From: Odoribacter sp. OttesenSCG-928-L07
GTDB lineage: Bacteria > Bacteroidota > Bacteroidia > Bacteroidales > BM520
Reading direction: 5' to 3'
Assembly: GCA_030265965.1 (NCBI GenBank)
Contig: JAJDHA010000001.1
Coordinates: forward strand, 1-64,000
Length of the DNA stretch: 64,000 nt
The notes beneath the pieces were generated by a model. The model saw only the letters and a program-made list of their open reading frames with translations. It had not been told where the DNA came from and searched no databases. Positions 44,874 to 54,559 of this stretch are shown in pieces. The stretch's first letter is position 1. Each line of letters begins with the position of its first letter. The position numbers and the translations under genes are program-made.

Positions 44874-47800
44874 TTAATTTTTACGTTTAACGCTGATTTT
44901 AACGGCATCTGAATGGCCGCCGAATTCCGGAGCATACATACATTGAATTTTAGAAATACCGCCGGTAAAGTTACCGCTTTGTTGAATATTAACTTTGTAT
45001 TCAATTATATGTGTGCCTTTTGGTAAATATTCTATAAAGAAATTCATCGAATCGTCTTTGATACTTGTATAATACAATAAATTTCCGGCAAAAGAATAAC
45101 CTGAAAGTTTTTGTTCGGGGATGAAACAGGCCGGCAATACGTCTTTCAAATGAACATACTCGTATTCTCTATCACTTGTAATTACCATTCTTACAACAAT
45201 TTTATCTGTATTGTTAATTTCTTCGCCTTTCTTTATTTCGGTATAACTTATTGGTTGACCGTCGTAAGAAGATTTTAATATTTTCCTATCAACAGACAAT
45301 CCTGCCGCTGCCGAACTTACATTTTCATAATCGGTAGTATATTGCCAATACATTGCGCCCCAAGCTGTACCTTCGTTTTCTTTCTCAATTGAAATTTCCG
45401 CAAAGTCTTTGGAAATTTGTGCTGCCGGATAAGTTTCCTTAATGTATCCCGCTCCGGCGCTCGCTTTTGAAAATTCAACAGAATGATTTCCAATCATAAT
45501 CTTATCATTACTTTTAATCATAATCTCTGATGAATTATCCAACAAAAGTGCGAATATCGCTTTACTTGTAGCAGGACCACTTTGCCATGAATTTGTGCGT
45601 TTCTGATTTAACAACCATCTTTGCATCTCGGAAATAGATTTGCTGTCGCTGGAAATAGTATGATAACATTCGATTAACGCCGCCATAGTAACAATCGATG
45701 AACTGTAAGTGAAAGTCTTTTGCATATCTCGCCAATACATTCCTAACTCGGCGCTGTGTAATGCTCTTTCATTTAATGATTGCAAAATAAGACTTGCAGC
45801 TTTTCTGTTGTTAGTATTATGTAAGGTCGTTGCAATCATAGCTTGCATTTCTAATCCGTGAACATTCCAATTTTTTTCAAGATGCGACATAAAAAATTCA
45901 TAAGCTTGTGTATTGTCTTTTGAAACCGGATTGTTTTTTACAAAAATGTGACGAGCGTATAAATATTTAATAACATCAGAAGAAATAACATATTTATCCA
46001 AAGATTTATTCTTTTCTAAATTATTGTATGTTTTGGTAATTTCAGAATCAATATAATTCAAAGCAGGTGTTAATATCATTCTCAATTCATTGGAATATTC
46101 TACAATATTCAAAGAATAAAGATTTGCAAATCCTGTGATAATATTAAGAGTGATATAATAACTCGGATAACTACCATTTTCTATCCAAGTGAAAGCGCCG
46201 GAAGCATGTTGCATGTTTTTTAACTTGCTGAACATTGCGTTTTTCGTATAACTTATATTGTTTTTATCAAACAATAAAGCCATTCTTTCTCTTTGCAATT
46301 CTTCATTTTCTGCGTCCAAAACCCATGGTGTTTCTGAAAGAAGAATATTCTTCAATTCTTGATTTTGTGCTAATTGAGATGCAAAACTTTCAGGATTTGT
46401 TGCTTTAACTTGTTCGTAAATTTCTTGAATTTCCGGATTGTTTTTAACAATATGTTCAGCAATTAGATTTGAATACAACTTGTTGAAAACAGTCAAAGAG
46501 AATATTTCATCACCTTCAGATAAGAATGGTAACGATTGAACTGCGTACCAAATCGGATTAGCAGAATATTCGAAAGTTATTGATTGTGTTGAATATTTCG
46601 AATCGCTGTATTTCTTATTAAATCCATCAAAAGTAAATTTATTCAAACCTTTCTTGTTAATTGTAAGAGGTAACGATTCTGTTATCAGAATCTTTGTTGT
46701 TAACACAGGAATAATATGTTCTTCGACATCTTTATGTGAAGTTGTTTCAGCTCCGCAACGGATTTTTAGTAATCCTGCGTTTTCAGGAACGATTAATCTC
46801 CAACTTACATAAGAAGACGAGTTTTCATTAACATTAAAATGTGTTGTACTCACATCAACAACTTCTTTTGTAATATCTTTCCCGAATAAATCATAAACCT
46901 CTATAAATGCGCTTCCATAATGACTTTCGGTTGATAAGTTGGAAATTCTTGCACTATATTCAATTACATCTTTTTCGTATAATACTTTCGGCGTATTTGC
47001 TTGAATAAAAATATCCTTCTTGGAAATTATCTCAGTTTCAAAATATCCTGTCGACAAATCTTTTGTATGTGCCCAAGCTCTAAATTTCCATTTTGTCATA
47101 CTCTCAGGAACAAGAAATTCAAATTCAACATTGCCGTCTTTATTAACTTTCAGTTGAGGATAGAAGAATGCTGTTTCTTTAAAATCACGACGAATACTTT
47201 GAGTTTGGTCTTTATCTGTTTCGGAATCTTGGCTTGGCATTGATTCATCACGAACATCCAACATTGTGTCATCATTACCTTCAACTTCGTAATTATTAAT
47301 CATATCAGAGCTAAGAACCATTTCTTCTAGAACAACATCTCCTTTAGCAGATGACGACCTTTCTTTGTACATAATATTTTGATTTCTCGGAACTCCTCCA
47401 AAATAAATCGGGTAATACATATCCATCAAATTGAAATCATCATATTCTCTAGTCTCAATCTTTTTCGTATCAAAAACATAAGGATTTAATGTCCACTGGC
47501 GTGATAAATGATTAATATTACTGAATGAAAAACTATATTTCGACTTTGCTGAACGTGAGAAATTAAAACGCGGATTACTTTCTTTTGTAAAATAATCTAA
47601 CGACATATCGTACATTGTTGCAAGAAGTTCCGCATCAACAATATTGTTTTTGTAATCTCTTAAAGAAAGCGACCATTTTTCAGTAGTATTTGGAGTAATA
47701 AAACTTCTTTCGGTTAATAATTTAATATCAAGATTTTTATTATCAAAAGGTACTTCAATGTTTAATGATTTATTATATGATCTATTGTTGAACGCAGCGC

Positions 47801-50800
47801 CGGCAATAATTTTAATACTTCCTCTATCTTCTTCTTTTACATCAAAAGAAAGAACTTTCGTGCCGTTTAGACTTACAAAGTCATCATAAATAACTCGTTT
47901 CGGAGAATAAACAATTAAACGAATATTAGATTTCTTTTGTGATGAAGAAAGATAAATATCGAATTTATCTTCCGGTTTAGCTGAGGTTTTTGAAGTAAGC
48001 AAACTAATACCTTCTTGCGAGAAAACAGATTGTTTAGTTTTATCATAAGTACAGAAATAGAACTCTTTACTTACATCATTTCCAAACTTATCTTTAGTAG
48101 AAGCTTCAATAACATAATATCCTGCCGCAAGTTTTAAATCTTTAATATTAATTTTTCCGTCTGAATCATTAATTGTGGCAATTAAATTACCTTTTTCCCA
48201 ATCCTTGTATGAGTATTCGTTTTTGTAAGCATCTTTCGGAAGTTTATTTTTAAAATCTTTTTCCGAGTAGCTAAAAACATCCGGATTACTCGCCCATAAG
48301 CGCGGTCTAACAATATTTTCCGGTTCAGTAAGCTTATGAATCTTAACTTGAATATCGACTTTTATCGGTTCGTTATCTGTATTTGTTGTTTTAATTATAT
48401 ATTCATCCTCAACATATTCCGAATTATTAGAACTTAAAAAGACACTTTTGTTTGATATACGAAGTGAATAGCTTCCGGAAATTGTTTCGCCTGAATTATC
48501 TGTAACATCAACATTAATTGTGAAATAATATATTGGATCGATGAAATATGTTTTGTTTGTCGGACAAACTGCATTAAAACAAATTATTCCATTGCCATCT
48601 TCATCTAAGTTTAAAATTCCATTTGAAATAGCAACATTATTTGAACTGAAATATCTAAAATAAGAAACTCTTGAAATTGAATATTTTACATTTGCATTAT
48701 TTAGGGAAATTCCTGTTAATGATTTTGCGTTAACTTTCACACAAACTTCTTTATTGGCAATATTTTGTTCAGAAGTTTTCTCAAAGCTAATCTCAAAAGA
48801 AGGTCGTTTATATTCTTCTACTCTGAAATAAGTTGAATAATTACCATCAGTTATAGTATAAATTCCGGGTTTGCAATTATTTGGTAAAATAAATTCTCCG
48901 TTACAAGAACCAAACTCATTAGTTCTTAATTTGAAAGTTTGAAGATCTTTGTAATTATTATCTTTCAAAGAAATGTTCATAAGTTTATTAGGTTCTGCAG
49001 AGTAATTTTCCTCATAACCTTTGTGAGCAATAACCTTAAAGTAAACAGTTTGTCCCGGACGATAAATAGCTCTATCAATAAAGAATGACGACTGTTGTCT
49101 TTCATGACTGCTGTCTGTATATGTATTGCTGGAATTATCAAACAAAAACTTATCGCCATCTTTATTAATTACGATAGAATAAGAGTTGTAATAAGACGTT
49201 TTACCACTTAATTTTTTTAATTCATCTTTGTTGACAATTAACTTTCCTTTATCATTTGTTGATTTTTTATCAATAAGAATTTGTTTTTTATTATCGCCCC
49301 AACCATCAGTAAAATAGAATGATACTTCGCAATTTTTCAATGTTTGTCCGGAGTTTCTATCGCTAATAATTAATTCAAAATTATTTTCAGTATTTAAAAC
49401 CAGAGAATTAAGTTTTGTAACTTGGAAGGTTGCTAATGCAATTTTGTCTTCCTTTTTATTAAAAGTGTTTTTATTGCAAGTAATAACAACATAAGCGCCG
49501 TTTTTCAGAGGAGGTAAAATGATTTCAGTAGTGTGAGTTCTATAATCATTGCTTTTCGGAATATCTAATTTAAATTCTTCAACAGCTTGTTTAGACAGGA
49601 AAAGATCTAAATTTTTATCACTTTGTAGATTAGAATAAATGTTTTTACCAAAATATTCATTTTCAAAGTCTAAAGGAATTATTCTTACAAATATTTCTTC
49701 AATATTTTTATAGGATATACTTGCAGGGAAATATTCATTAGGATAATTATTTCCTACAACAGTTATGTTATTAATTTCTTGACTTTCAATTTCGTACATT
49801 AGATTATAACAACGTTTTCCACCGTTAGTTTCCGGAAATTGATCATATGCTTTTTTGCAATAAGCTAAAGAGTTAACAAGATAATCTTTGTATTCATCTG
49901 ATATCTCCGGATTGTATTCAAAAGCTTTTTGATAATAATAATTAGCAATTGTGTACATAATATCTGCCGCTGATTCGTGTTGCGCAAAATTTCTTTCCAA
50001 AGTAAAAAGCGCCTCAAGATATTTTTGTTCCTTATCATCAAACTCAGAGATATTGTTATAAACGAATTGTAATCTAAGAAGTTCAGCATCAACAAATGGA
50101 GTTGGATCATTTGCATGAAATTTCAATATATCTTGAAACAGTCTTACACCCATTTCAAGATAATCGTTAGTATTTTCAGGTAGAACTAATCTTAAGAAAG
50201 TATTATATGTTGAAAGATAATCTTGATTATTTAAAGTTTTGCCCAATAAATTATTTTCAAAATCCGAAAGAAATTCTAAAGCTCTGAACGCAAGAATATC
50301 ATATAAAGTTGGACGGAGTTTTCTGTTAGGATTTTCTTCTTTTTCCAAAATTACTTTGTAGTTTTCAATAGAGATATTTTGTAATTTTGAAGCGTTTTCA
50401 AGAGATTTTAAATAATAATCATAAGATTTCTCGAGTAAATTTTCTCTACTCCAAGTATTAATGTCGTCAGATTTTTCAGAGGTGTTGGCAAGATTTGCAA
50501 TTTTCCAATAATTGTTTTGCAAAAATTGAGTATATAGCTGAGCTGTAAGTGAATAATATATGTTCTTTTCCGGAAATTTGCTTTTAGTTAATATTTCTTC
50601 AAAATCATTTATAGAGTTTTGGAGAAAATCTTCAGCATATTGGGAAGAAATTTTAACTTTATAAATTGAAACAGCAATTAATTGTGAAGAATTATTTTCC
50701 TTTTTTGCTTGAGTTTCAATCTCGTTTATTATCTTTAATGCAGATTCGGGTAATTTTTTGTTGAAAAGTTCATCAACTTCATTCCATTTTTCCTTATAAT

Positions 50801-50873
50801 CAAATGGAGTTTGTGCGCATGCACCAAGCATTATTGCGTTTAACAATAAAATTATACAAAATCTTTTAGGCAT
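44874..50873 (-). CDS. Alpha-2-macroglobulin family lipoprotein without thioester
   Basis: 1999 residues. Lipobox MLGAC with Cys19 suggests an anchored lipoprotein. A helical N-terminal third is followed by macroglobulin domains, including the conserved MG2 segment FFIDRAIYRPGQTVYFKVIAHKG, then the alpha-2-macroglobulin and thioester-domain fold (VPESMTKWKFRAWAHTKDLSTGYFETEI). Where classical bacterial A2M has CxEQ in a conserved loop, this protein has LPFLSEGDEIFSLTVFNK and no Cys-x-x-Gln. It ends with a receptor-like domain (EYVHLKDVLPACFIPEQKLSGYSF). Bacteroidota homologues of this size often lack the thioester. It is probably a periplasmic or surface protein that traps proteases by another route or acts structurally. 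Confidence 0.9.
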   Translation of the reverse strand: MPKRFCIILLLNAIMLGACAQTPFDYKEKWNEVDELFNKKLPESALKIINEIETQAKKENNSSQLIAVSIYKVKISSQYAEDFLQNSINDFEEILTKSKFPEKNIYYSLTAQLYTQFLQNNYWKIANLANTSEKSDDINTWSRENLLEKSYDYYLKSLENASKLQNISIENYKVILEKEENPNRKLRPTLYDILAFRALEFLSDFENNLLGKTLNNQDYLSTYNTFLRLVLPENTNDYLEMGVRLFQDILKFHANDPTPFVDAELLRLQFVYNNISEFDDKEQKYLEALFTLERNFAQHESAADIMYTIANYYYQKAFEYNPEISDEYKDYLVNSLAYCKKAYDQFPETNGGKRCYNLMYEIESQEINNITVVGNNYPNEYFPASISYKNIEEIFVRIIPLDFENEYFGKNIYSNLQSDKNLDLFLSKQAVEEFKLDIPKSNDYRTHTTEIILPPLKNGAYVVITCNKNTFNKKEDKIALATFQVTKLNSLVLNTENNFELIISDRNSGQTLKNCEVSFYFTDGWGDNKKQILIDKKSTNDKGKLIVNKDELKKLSGKTSYYNSYSIVINKDGDKFLFDNSSNTYTDSSHERQQSSFFIDRAIYRPGQTVYFKVIAHKGYEENYSAEPNKLMNISLKDNNYKDLQTFKLRTNEFGSCNGEFILPNNCKPGIYTITDGNYSTYFRVEEYKRPSFEISFEKTSEQNIANKEVCVKVNAKSLTGISLNNANVKYSISRVSYFRYFSSNNVAISNGILNLDEDGNGIICFNAVCPTNKTYFIDPIYYFTINVDVTDNSGETISGSYSLRISNKSVFLSSNNSEYVEDEYIIKTTNTDNEPIKVDIQVKIHKLTEPENIVRPRLWASNPDVFSYSEKDFKNKLPKDAYKNEYSYKDWEKGNLIATINDSDGKINIKDLKLAAGYYVIEASTKDKFGNDVSKEFYFCTYDKTKQSVFSQEGISLLTSKTSAKPEDKFDIYLSSSQKKSNIRLIVYSPKRVIYDDFVSLNGTKVLSFDVKEEDRGSIKIIAGAAFNNRSYNKSLNIEVPFDNKNLDIKLLTERSFITPNTTEKWSLSLRDYKNNIVDAELLATMYDMSLDYFTKESNPRFNFSRSAKSKYSFSFSNINHLSRQWTLNPYVFDTKKIETREYDDFNLMDMYYPIYFGGVPRNQNIMYKERSSSAKGDVVLEEMVLSSDMINNYEVEGNDDTMLDVRDESMPSQDSETDKDQTQSIRRDFKETAFFYPQLKVNKDGNVEFEFLVPESMTKWKFRAWAHTKDLSTGYFETEIISKKDIFIQANTPKVLYEKDVIEYSARISNLSTESHYGSAFIEVYDLFGKDITKEVVDVSTTHFNVNENSSSYVSWRLIVPENAGLLKIRCGAETTSHKDVEEHIIPVLTTKILITESLPLTINKKGLNKFTFDGFNKKYSDSKYSTQSITFEYSANPIWYAVQSLPFLSEGDEIFSLTVFNKLYSNLIAEHIVKNNPEIQEIYEQVKATNPESFASQLAQNQELKNILLSETPWVLDAENEELQRERMALLFDKNNISYTKNAMFSKLKNMQHASGAFTWIENGSYPSYYITLNIITGFANLYSLNIVEYSNELRMILTPALNYIDSEITKTYNNLEKNKSLDKYVISSDVIKYLYARHIFVKNNPVSKDNTQAYEFFMSHLEKNWNVHGLEMQAMIATTLHNTNNRKAASLILQSLNERALHSAELGMYWRDMQKTFTYSSSIVTMAALIECYHTISSDSKSISEMQRWLLNQKRTNSWQSGPATSKAIFALLLDNSSEIMIKSNDKIMIGNHSVEFSKASAGAGYIKETYPAAQISKDFAEISIEKENEGTAWGAMYWQYTTDYENVSSAAAGLSVDRKILKSSYDGQPISYTEIKKGEEINNTDKIVVRMVITSDREYEYVHLKDVLPACFIPEQKLSGYSFAGNLLYYTSIKDDSMNFFIEYLPKGTHIIEYKVNIQQSGNFTGGISKIQCMYAPEFGGHSDAVKISVKRKN

Positions 50874-50929
50874 AATGGGTAGATTTAAATTAATAATTGA
50901 GGGAGCGGGATATCAAAAACCATTCCAAC

Positions 50930-51454
50930 TTATCTGAAAGATTCATCATACACATTTTCAGAATCATATAAATCTTTATGATATATTGAAATAGAATCTT
51001 GTTCTTGAAGTATTGGGGAATATGGTTCATCAAAGATTGAAATAAATTCCTTTACAAAAAAGGATGCTTTAAAATCTTTATGAATATTATTTAGTAAATG
51101 TTCTGCATCAAGTCTGCTTCTGAAGTTACCAACTTTTACTCTGTAGTTTGGCGCTTTAAAAGTTACGTATGCCGGAATATCGGGAAAGAGTTTGTAAAAT
51201 GCTTCAGCAGCATCGTAAGCGCCTTGTTTTGAGTGGTTTCCTGAGTTAGAGTATATTTGTACTCTATAACCCATATAACCGGAATGATAAACATCATAAG
51301 TGAGTTTTTTATTCAAAATTGAAAAAAATTCCGGTTCCGCAATAACATTCACCTTTTCTTTAGAACCAATAGAACTTTGTCCGGATAATGGAATAACAAA
51401 ATTCAGAATTAATAATAATAATAAGATGTTTTTATAATTTGAATCTAATTGCAT
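50930..51454 (-). CDS. Exported SPOR-domain protein
   Basis: 174 residues from the ATG at 51454 (MQLDSNYKNILLLLLILNFVIPLSGQ). The frame extends to 51481, but its promoter -7 box (51479-51486) overlaps that start. The SPOR domain covers about residues 62-150: YRVQIYSNSGNHSKQGAYDAAEAFYKLFP and PNYRVKVGNFRSRLDAEHLLNNI. SPOR domains bind denuded peptidoglycan glycan strands, often at the division site. The gene is 56 bases before the alpha-2-macroglobulin gene on the same strand. Confidence 0.88.
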   Translation of the reverse strand: MQLDSNYKNILLLLLILNFVIPLSGQSSIGSKEKVNVIAEPEFFSILNKKLTYDVYHSGYMGYRVQIYSNSGNHSKQGAYDAAEAFYKLFPDIPAYVTFKAPNYRVKVGNFRSRLDAEHLLNNIHKDFKASFFVKEFISIFDEPYSPILQEQDSISIYHKDLYDSENVYDESFR

Positions 51455-51478
51455 AAGTTGTAAATGAACGGTTTTTTG

Positions 51479-51486
51479 CAAAGGTA
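51479..51486 (-). promoter_or_regulatory. Promoter -7 box for the SPOR-A2M-Aas line
   Basis: TACCTTTG on the minus strand. It excludes the ATG at 51481 and supports the one at 51454. Confidence 0.5.
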
Positions 51487-51529
51487 AATTAAAAAAAACT
51501 TTATTATGTATAAAAAATTAAAAAAAATA

Positions 51530-51560
51530 TTGCAAATTGTAAAATAAAATGTTATTTTTG
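51530..51560 (+). promoter_or_regulatory. Promoter of a short transcript upstream of ruvB
   Basis: TTG (51530-51532), 20 bases, TATTTTTG (51553-51560), a good Bacteroidota consensus match. The predicted start is near 51567. Confidence 0.5.
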
Positions 51561-51673
51561 TACGATTTTATTTTAGATATAAGATTGGTTTTCATTTTGA
51601 AATATATTTTTTAAAATGAAATTTTAAGAGTAACAATAATGGAGTACATATTATCGGGATAAATGCCGATAAA

Positions 51674-51763
51674 ATGTTTCGTAATATGAGAGGTAAAGTT
51701 TATGAAATAATTAAAGAAAGTACTTTGTTATTGAGTGTAGTTTTCATATTTTTTGTGTTGTGA
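51674..51763 (+). CDS. Candidate 29-residue hydrophobic small protein or leader peptide
   Basis: An ATG at 51674 (or the in-frame ATG at 51686) opens a short frame with a basic start (MRGKVYEIIKE) followed by an uninterrupted hydrophobic stretch (STLLLSVVFIFFVL), i.e. one transmembrane segment. It stops inside a 13-bp hairpin. It has its own consensus promoter. No Shine-Dalgarno is visible, which is normal for this phylum. It could be a type I toxin-like or membrane small protein, an RNA-borne leader for ruvB, or a chance frame. Confidence 0.35.
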   Translation: MFRNMRGKVYEIIKESTLLLSVVFIFFVL

Positions 51764-51798
51764 ATTAAGGCGAACTAATTTTGTTCGCCTTAATTCTT
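51763..51798 (+). terminator. 13-bp hairpin between the small ORF and ruvB
   Basis: AATTAAGGCGAAC, loop, GTTCGCCTTAATT then CTTTA. The stem is perfect, the U-run weak. The ruvB ATG is 27 bases further on, so this may be a terminator or attenuator. Confidence 0.6.
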
Positions 51799-51824
51799 TA
51801 ATAAATTAAAATAGATTGATGTAA

Positions 51825-52847
51825 ATGAATGATAATTTGAATGCGGATTCGGAGATATTATCTCAAAAAGATAAGAAATATGAAATTGCTTTAAGGCCTT
51901 GTGACTTTGAGAGTTTTTCCGGACAAGAAGCAATTATTGATAATCTGAAAGTTTTTTGTGCTGCTGCAAAACAACGCAACGAGCCTTTGGATCATGTGCT
52001 TTTGCACGGTCCTCCGGGATTAGGAAAAACAACTTTATCTTACATTATTGCTAATGAACTCGGTGTAAATCTGAGAGCTACATCTGGTCCTGTTTTGGAA
52101 AAACCGGGAAATCTTGCAGGGTTACTTACCAATCTCGAACCTCACGATGTTCTGTTTATTGATGAAATTCACAGATTGTCGCCAATAACCGAAGAATACC
52201 TATATTCTGCAATGGAAGATTATAAAATAGATATTATGATTGATACCGGAGCAAATAGCAGGAGCATTCAAATAAGTCTTAATCCGTTTACTCTTGTTGG
52301 TGCAACAACTCGCTCAGGATTGCTTACTGCTCCGCTGAGATCGCGTTTCGGGATTACTTCACGATTAAATTATTACGATTCTAAAACTTTATCTAAGATT
52401 TTGTTGAGATCAGCAAATCTTCTTGATATTGAAATTGAAAATGATGCCGCTTATGAAATCGCACGACGCAGCAGAGGTACACCACGAATAGCCAACTTGT
52501 TGCTTAGAAGAGTTCGAGATTTTGCTCAAATTAAAGGTACAGGAATTATTGATATGGATATTGCTAAAAAAGCCCTGCTCGCTCTTAATGTCGATCTTAA
52601 TGGTTTGGATGAAATGGATAATAAGATATTATCAACAATTATAGAAAAATTTGGCGGCGGACCTGTTGGAATTTCAACAATTGCAACGGCTGTTTCTGAA
52701 GATGCAGGTACAATAGAAGAAGTTTACGAGCCTTTCTTGATACAAGAAGGTTATCTCATTAGAACACCACGCGGACGACAAGCTACTGAGTTGGCTTATA
52801 CGCATTTTGGTAAAAGTCCGTTTAATCGTGATGGGGGATTGTTTTAG
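51825..52847 (+). CDS. ruvB: Holliday junction branch migration helicase RuvB
   Basis: 340 residues, normal length. AAA+ motor: Walker [11 protein letters not shown] (61-70), Walker B FIDEIHR (111-117), sensor region [19 protein letters not shown] with the arginine finger, then the C-terminal winged helix ([27 protein letters not shown]). It forms a hexameric ring that drives RuvA-bound Holliday junctions. No ruvA or ruvC is in the window, as is often the case in Bacteroidota. It is preceded by the small ORF and hairpin at 51674-51798. Confidence 0.97.
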   Translation: MNDNLNADSEILSQKDKKYEIALRPCDFESFSGQEAIIDNLKVFCAAAKQRNEPLDHVLLHGPPGLGKTTLSYIIANELGVNLRATSGPVLEKPGNLAGLLTNLEPHDVLFIDEIHRLSPITEEYLYSAMEDYKIDIMIDTGANSRSIQISLNPFTLVGATTRSGLLTAPLRSRFGITSRLNYYDSKTLSKILLRSANLLDIEIENDAAYEIARRSRGTPRIANLLLRRVRDFAQIKGTGIIDMDIAKKALLALNVDLNGLDEMDNKILSTIIEKFGGGPVGISTIATAVSEDAGTIEEVYEPFLIQEGYLIRTPRGRQATELAYTHFGKSPFNRDGGLF

Positions 52848-52882
52848 TTCAAGGTTTGAGTTGGGGGATAATTATACTGTCT

Positions 52883-52926
52883 TTTTGTCATAAAAATTAA
52901 TTACAATAATGCCATTTTGTCATAAA
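52883..52926 (+). promoter_or_regulatory. Direct-repeat operator candidate upstream of hsp20
   Basis: TTTTGTCATAAA occurs at 52883-52894 and again at 52915-52926, exactly 32 bases apart (about three DNA turns). Each copy has an upstream TGTC/TGCC partial match, giving TG(T/C)C-N-TGTCA pairs. It is about 100 bases before the hsp20 start and could bind a stress regulator. Confidence 0.4.
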
Positions 52927-53012
52927 TTTTAGCTTGGTATATTGTTTGTTTAAGCGTCATGAAAATAAAAGTTTAAAACAAATAATAAAAAATAATAATC
53001 TAAAATTTTAAC

Positions 53013-53019
53013 AAGGAGG
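53013..53019 (+). promoter_or_regulatory. Strong Shine-Dalgarno of hsp20
   Basis: AAGGAGG sits five bases before the ATG at 53025. Such a full anti-SD match is unusual in Bacteroidota, where most genes in this window lack it. Confidence 0.7.
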
Positions 53020-53024
53020 CAATT

Positions 53025-53450
53025 ATGAGAATCGCAAAAGTAAATGATCAATCAGATTTAACAAGAGTATTTGATGATTTTTTCAACACAGGCATGGATC
53101 GTATTAAAAATTTTTACGCACCATCAGTAAATATTTCCGAAGAGGAAAAGGAATATACCATTGAAGTAGCTGCACCGGGCAAAGAAAAAAGTGATTTCAA
53201 TGTAAGTTTATTTGATAATGTTTTAACAATTTCTTCTACTTCTGAAAACAAATCAGAAGAAAAACAAAGTACAGATAAAAATTACATTCATCAAGAGTAC
53301 AGCTATAGCGCTTTCGAAAGATCTTTCGTATTATCAGATGATATTGATCAAGAGAATATAGACGCTAAATATGACAAAGGGGTGTTGAATATAACATTAC
53401 CTAAGAAAGAAATAGCACAGAAGAAGAATAAAAGTATTGCTATTTCATAA
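53025..53450 (+). CDS. Hsp20/alpha-crystallin family small heat-shock protein
   Basis: 141 residues. A typical alpha-crystallin domain: YAPSVNISEEEKEYTIEVAAPGKEKSDFNVSLFDNVLTISS, and then YSAFERSFVLSDDIDQENIDAKYDKGVLNITLPK with the conserved GVLNITLPK strand. A C-terminal basic tail has the IAI motif (KKNKSIAIS), which makes oligomer contacts. It is an ATP-independent holdase for misfolded proteins. A tandem operator-like repeat and a full Shine-Dalgarno lie upstream, and a strong terminator follows, so it is a stand-alone stress gene. Confidence 0.94.
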   Translation: MRIAKVNDQSDLTRVFDDFFNTGMDRIKNFYAPSVNISEEEKEYTIEVAAPGKEKSDFNVSLFDNVLTISSTSENKSEEKQSTDKNYIHQEYSYSAFERSFVLSDDIDQENIDAKYDKGVLNITLPKKEIAQKKNKSIAIS

Positions 53451-53473
53451 TCATTAATTTTCTTATTACACAG

Positions 53474-53507
53474 AAAAAGCCGTTAGATCCCCTCTAACGG
53501 CTTTTTT
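53474..53507. terminator. Bidirectional terminator of hsp20 and the zinc-ribbon gene
   Basis: AAAAAGCCGTTAGA, loop TCCCC, TCTAACGGCTTTTTT. Both strands give a stem with a T-run. Confidence 0.9.
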
Positions 53508-53529
53508 GATGTTTCAAACTTTAAATATT

Positions 53530-54396
53530 TTAAGCTAATTCTTGATCGATTTCTTCGCGAACTTTGGTTGCGATATCATTATCTACCAAGATTCTACCAC
53601 AAAATTCACATACAATAATTTTTTTGTGCATCTTAATATCGAGTTGGCGTTGCGGTGGAATTTTATTAAAACATCCGGCGCAAGCATCACGTTCAATTGG
53701 AACAACTGCTAAACCGTTGCGAACATTTTGACGAATTCTTGTATAAGCATTCAACAAGCGATCTTCAATATAACCTTCATGAGTTTTTGATAAAGCAATT
53801 AAAGCTTCTTCGTCGTTGATAGTTTCTTGGATAATGCTGTCAAGTTCCGATTTTTTTACTTTTAAATCTTCACGTATTTGTTGCAAAGTCTTCTCAGCAA
53901 CATCAATATTTGCTTGCAGTCTTTCAATTGTTAAGGTATTTTCCTTGATTCTTTTTTCCGCAAGTTGAATTTCAAGTGTTTGATATTCTATTTCTTTATT
54001 GATAGAGTCGTATTCACGATTATTTCTAATAAGTTTATTTTGACTTTCATACTTTTTAATCAACTCATTAGATTCTTCTATTTTGTTTTTTTGTTCACTT
54101 ATTGAAGTCTGACATTTAACAATCTCAGATTTACTGTTATTAACGCGTGTTTGTAATCCTTCGATTTCATCTTCAAGGTCTTGTACCTCAATAGGAAGTT
54201 CGCCTCTGACGATTCTTATTTCATCAATTTTAGAATCGATTAATTGCAAGCCATATAAAGATTCAAGTTTCTTTTCAATTGTAACTTCTTGACTGTTTTG
54301 AACCTCACTATTTTGTTTTTTTGCAGTATTTTTTTCAGGATTTTTATTGTTTTCTTCAAGATTTTTATTTTCCTCAACGACTTTTTTCTTTGCCAT
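53530..54396 (-). CDS. Coiled-coil protein with C4-type zinc ribbon
   Basis: 288 residues. A charged low-complexity start (residues 1-40, Lys/Asn/Glu) leads to a long coiled coil (about 45-215). A C-terminal zinc ribbon has CAGC (C239, C242) and CEFC (C263, C266). This is the bacterial zf-RING_7/DUF164-type protein found widely, sometimes near RNase H or Nif3-like genes; the function is not firmly known, and a nucleic-acid or scaffold role is usually proposed. It is convergent with hsp20 and shares the terminator at 53474-53507. Confidence 0.85.
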   Translation of the reverse strand: MAKKKVVEENKNLEENNKNPEKNTAKKQNSEVQNSQEVTIEKKLESLYGLQLIDSKIDEIRIVRGELPIEVQDLEDEIEGLQTRVNNSKSEIVKCQTSISEQKNKIEESNELIKKYESQNKLIRNNREYDSINKEIEYQTLEIQLAEKRIKENTLTIERLQANIDVAEKTLQQIREDLKVKKSELDSIIQETINDEEALIALSKTHEGYIEDRLLNAYTRIRQNVRNGLAVVPIERDACAGCFNKIPPQRQLDIKMHKKIIVCEFCGRILVDNDIATKVREEIDQELA

Positions 54397-54458
54397 ATTC
54401 TATAAGTGTTTTATTAATAATAATTTATGAAAGTAGAATTAGATATCACAAATTCTTG

Positions 54459-54466
54459 CAAAAGTA
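54459..54466 (-). promoter_or_regulatory. Promoter -7 box for the zinc-ribbon gene
   Basis: TACTTTTG on the minus strand, 62 bases before the ATG at 54396. Confidence 0.45.
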
Positions 54467-54510
54467 AGATTTTTTTTCCACAAAAAGAATTTTTTTTTAA
54501 ATTTTTATCA

Positions 54511-54518
54511 TAACTTTG
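54511..54518 (+). promoter_or_regulatory. Promoter -7 box for lpxK
   Basis: TAACTTTG, a TAnnTTTG match, 41 bases before the GTG start at 54560. Confidence 0.5.
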
Positions 54519-54559
54519 CAGGGTGTTGATTAAAATAATGATATTGACAAAATTTTATC

